This document shows positions 62,952-64,000 of a DNA stretch of 64,000 nt, piece by piece (position 1 is the stretch's first letter; every line of letters starts with the position of its first letter). Origin of the DNA: Rhipicephalus microplus. Taxonomy: Eukaryota; Arthropoda; Arachnida; Ixodida; Ixodidae. The position numbers and the translations under genes were made by a program. Where the stretch lies: NCBI RefSeq assembly GCF_043290135.1, contig NC_134707.1, forward strand, positions 133,798,319 through 133,862,318. Direction: 5' to 3'. The notes beneath the pieces are model-generated. The model saw only the letters and a program-made list of their open reading frames with translations, ran no database searches and was not told the origin of the DNA.

Positions 62952-62952
<1 letters not shown>

Positions 62953-62998
<46 letters not shown>
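62953..62998. repeat. (TA)n array
   Basis: About 22 TA units separate the 3' LTR of E from the 3' LTR of G. Confidence 0.96.
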
Positions 62999-63002
<4 letters not shown>

Positions 63003-64000
63003 ACGACCTCAGTAGGCGTCTGGGGGTTTATTGATACACGGTTCGAGGGACGAGCCGTATCGGCGCAGGCAGATGATGATGATCTTCTTCTTCCACACCC
63101 CTTGCTTCTTTTTCCTTCTTCGTCCGGCACATACGTGGCGTAACATTTCCCCCCTCGCAGACAAAGCGCGCCGCGCGTTTCATGCAGTGTCGCGTTGACT
63201 GAAAGGCTTCAGGCGAGCGACATGCGTGACCTCTGTCTTTCTGGAACGTCTCCCGCTAGCTGTAAGACGTGCGATGCGGTAGTCGACTGCGCTCAGGCGG
63301 TCAAGGATAACAAAAGGTCCGATGTAGTGCGCGAGCAGTTTTTGGCACAAGCCACGTTTGCGTAAAGGCTTCCACACCAACACGAGATCTCCCGGAATAT
63401 ATGTGGCCTGCCGGTGCTTGCTGTCATAACGAACTTTCGATCTGTCTTGCGAGGCTATTGTACGTAAACGAGCAAGACGACGAGCTTCTTCGGCGAGACA
63501 AAGAGTTTCTGCTAGGGAGATTTCTGATTGGTCCCGATCAGAGAAGGAAAATATTGTATCCAGAGTATAACGGGGGGGTCGAACATAGAGGAGGAAGAAC
63601 GGGCTGTAGCCGGTGGTCTCATGTTGGGAAGTATTAAACGCGTACGTGACGAACGGCAAGACATCGTCCCAGTTCTTGTGGTTCGAAGCAACGTACATAG
63701 AAAGCATATTCACCAGTGTTCGAATTGTTCGCTCGACGAGACCATTCGTCTGCGGGTGATAAGGCGTCGAGTGTCTGAGCTCTGAGCCACACATACGGAG
63801 AAGTTGTTCGACAACGTCTGCCGTGAATTGACGTCCACGGTCACTTATGATGACGCGAGGGGGCCCATGACGCAGTATGATAGAATGGAGAAGGAAGGAC
63901 GACACTTGACCAGCAGTCGCGGATGGCAGGGCAGCAGTCTCGCAGTACCGAGTAAGATGGTCAGCACATACCACAATCCATCTGTTGCCTTTCGATGAAC
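62999..64000 (-). mobile_element. Element G: 3' end of a minus-strand Ty3/Gypsy element
   Basis: The 3' LTR is 62999-63145 (147 bp; on the minus strand TGTTACGCC to GTAACA). The polypurine tract CTGCGAGGGGGGAAA is at 63160-63146, and the integrase C-terminal part follows. The rest continues past the window edge. Confidence 0.9.
63180..64000 (-). CDS. pol: Integrase C-terminal part of element G (partial, open)
   Basis: Open from the window edge to a stop at 63180. It carries NRWIVVCADHLTRYCETAAL, IISDRGRQFTAD (second Asp), HPQTNGLVERTIRTL (third Glu) and a GPF-type end (HYIGPFVILDRLSAVDYRI). The first Asp lies beyond 64000. No lesion is seen in this part, so the element may be better preserved than A, B or H. 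Confidence 0.9.
   Translation of the reverse strand, partial: SSKGNRWIVVCADHLTRYCETAALPSATAGQVSSFLLHSIILRHGPPRVIISDRGRQFTADVVEQLLRMCGSELRHSTPYHPQTNGLVERTIRTLVNMLSMYVASNHKNWDDVLPFVTYAFNTSQHETTGYSPFFLLYVRPPRYTLDTIFSFSDRDQSEISLAETLCLAEEARRLARLRTIASQDRSKVRYDSKHRQATYIPGDLVLVWKPLRKRGLCQKLLAHYIGPFVILDRLSAVDYRIARLTASGRRSRKTEVTHVARLKPFSQRDTA

Larger units (their letters stand above)
57021..62952 (+). mobile_element. Element E: Gmr1-like Gypsy element lacking integrase
   Basis: The 5' LTR (57021-57759) and 3' LTR (60651-62952, enlarged by a 1.5-kb DNA transposon) flank gag, protease, RT and RNase H. RNase H is the last domain before the polypurine tract, and no integrase follows. Protease is joined to the middle of RT. 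With integrase lying between protease and RT, as in Gmr1-type elements, one deletion explains both losses. The gag and protease resemble element D. Confidence 0.88.
60651..62952 (+). repeat. 3' LTR of element E, interrupted
   Basis: 60651-61013 and 62527-62952 together match the 5' LTR. The second part has local rearrangements: a repeated GGTGCGACGGCC word (62596-62625) and a small foldback (62704-62760). Confidence 0.85.

Overview
This is eukaryotic, repeat-dense intergenic DNA. The nested LTR retrotransposons, I-, RTE- and CR1-type LINEs, tRNA-derived SINEs, a Penelope-like element and more than a dozen (TA)n arrays look like an arthropod genome. I infer a hard tick, from general familiarity with tick repeats and not from any search. 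I see no convincing single-copy host gene, no rRNA or functional tRNA gene, and nothing prokaryotic. Almost every long reading frame belongs to a mobile element, and most are broken.

Layout. 1-5359: element A, a decayed plus-strand Ty3/Gypsy element. 5360-6157: (TA)n arrays, a foldback sequence and a tiny LTR derivative. 6158-10226: mostly non-coding, with two repeat families. 10231-15490: element B, a complete but decayed minus-strand Gypsy element with a GAAC target duplication. 15491-17618: a Penelope-type remnant and an orphan gag-like frame. 17619-20014: an I-type LINE split by a CR1 fragment. 20015-20228: a foldback SINE derivative. 20286-27795: an RTE-type LINE split by a nearly intact CR1-type LINE (21302-25869). 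27828-28954: a CR1 fragment joined to a tRNA-Ala-type SINE. 29061-33601: a Penelope-like element (PLE). 33708-44250: Gypsy element C, interrupted by young element D (35537-40543, Gmr1-like, ACGGC duplication) and by a short LINE/SINE 3' end. 44264-46876: a foldback plus truncated Gypsy element H. 46968-52164: Gypsy element I with identical LTRs. 52209-53610: tandem and foldback tRNA-SINE copies. 53614-56361: element F, an internally deleted Gypsy element. 56420-57012: fragments. 57021-62952: element E, a second Gmr1-like element with a DNA transposon in its 3' LTR. 62999-64000: the 3' end of element G.

The most promising observations are these. (1) A tRNA-SINE family forms long hairpins; one copy has 107-nt arms around a tRNA-like core with intact A and B boxes. 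(2) The CR1 LINE has promoter-like 309-bp 5' monomers, a 2A motif in ORF1, and ORF1 and ORF2 in one frame separated only by UAG-CAA-CCA, a tobamovirus-type readthrough context. (3) The PLE combines RT and GIY-YIG with an upstream SGNH-hydrolase-like frame and hammerhead-ribozyme-like motifs; similar motifs recur beside other (TA)n arrays. (4) Elements D and E are two different deletion derivatives of a SCAN-like-gag Gypsy lineage, and together they indicate integrase upstream of RT.

The parts do not form a host pathway. They record successive insertion, nesting and decay, with (TA)n arrays touching most element ends.
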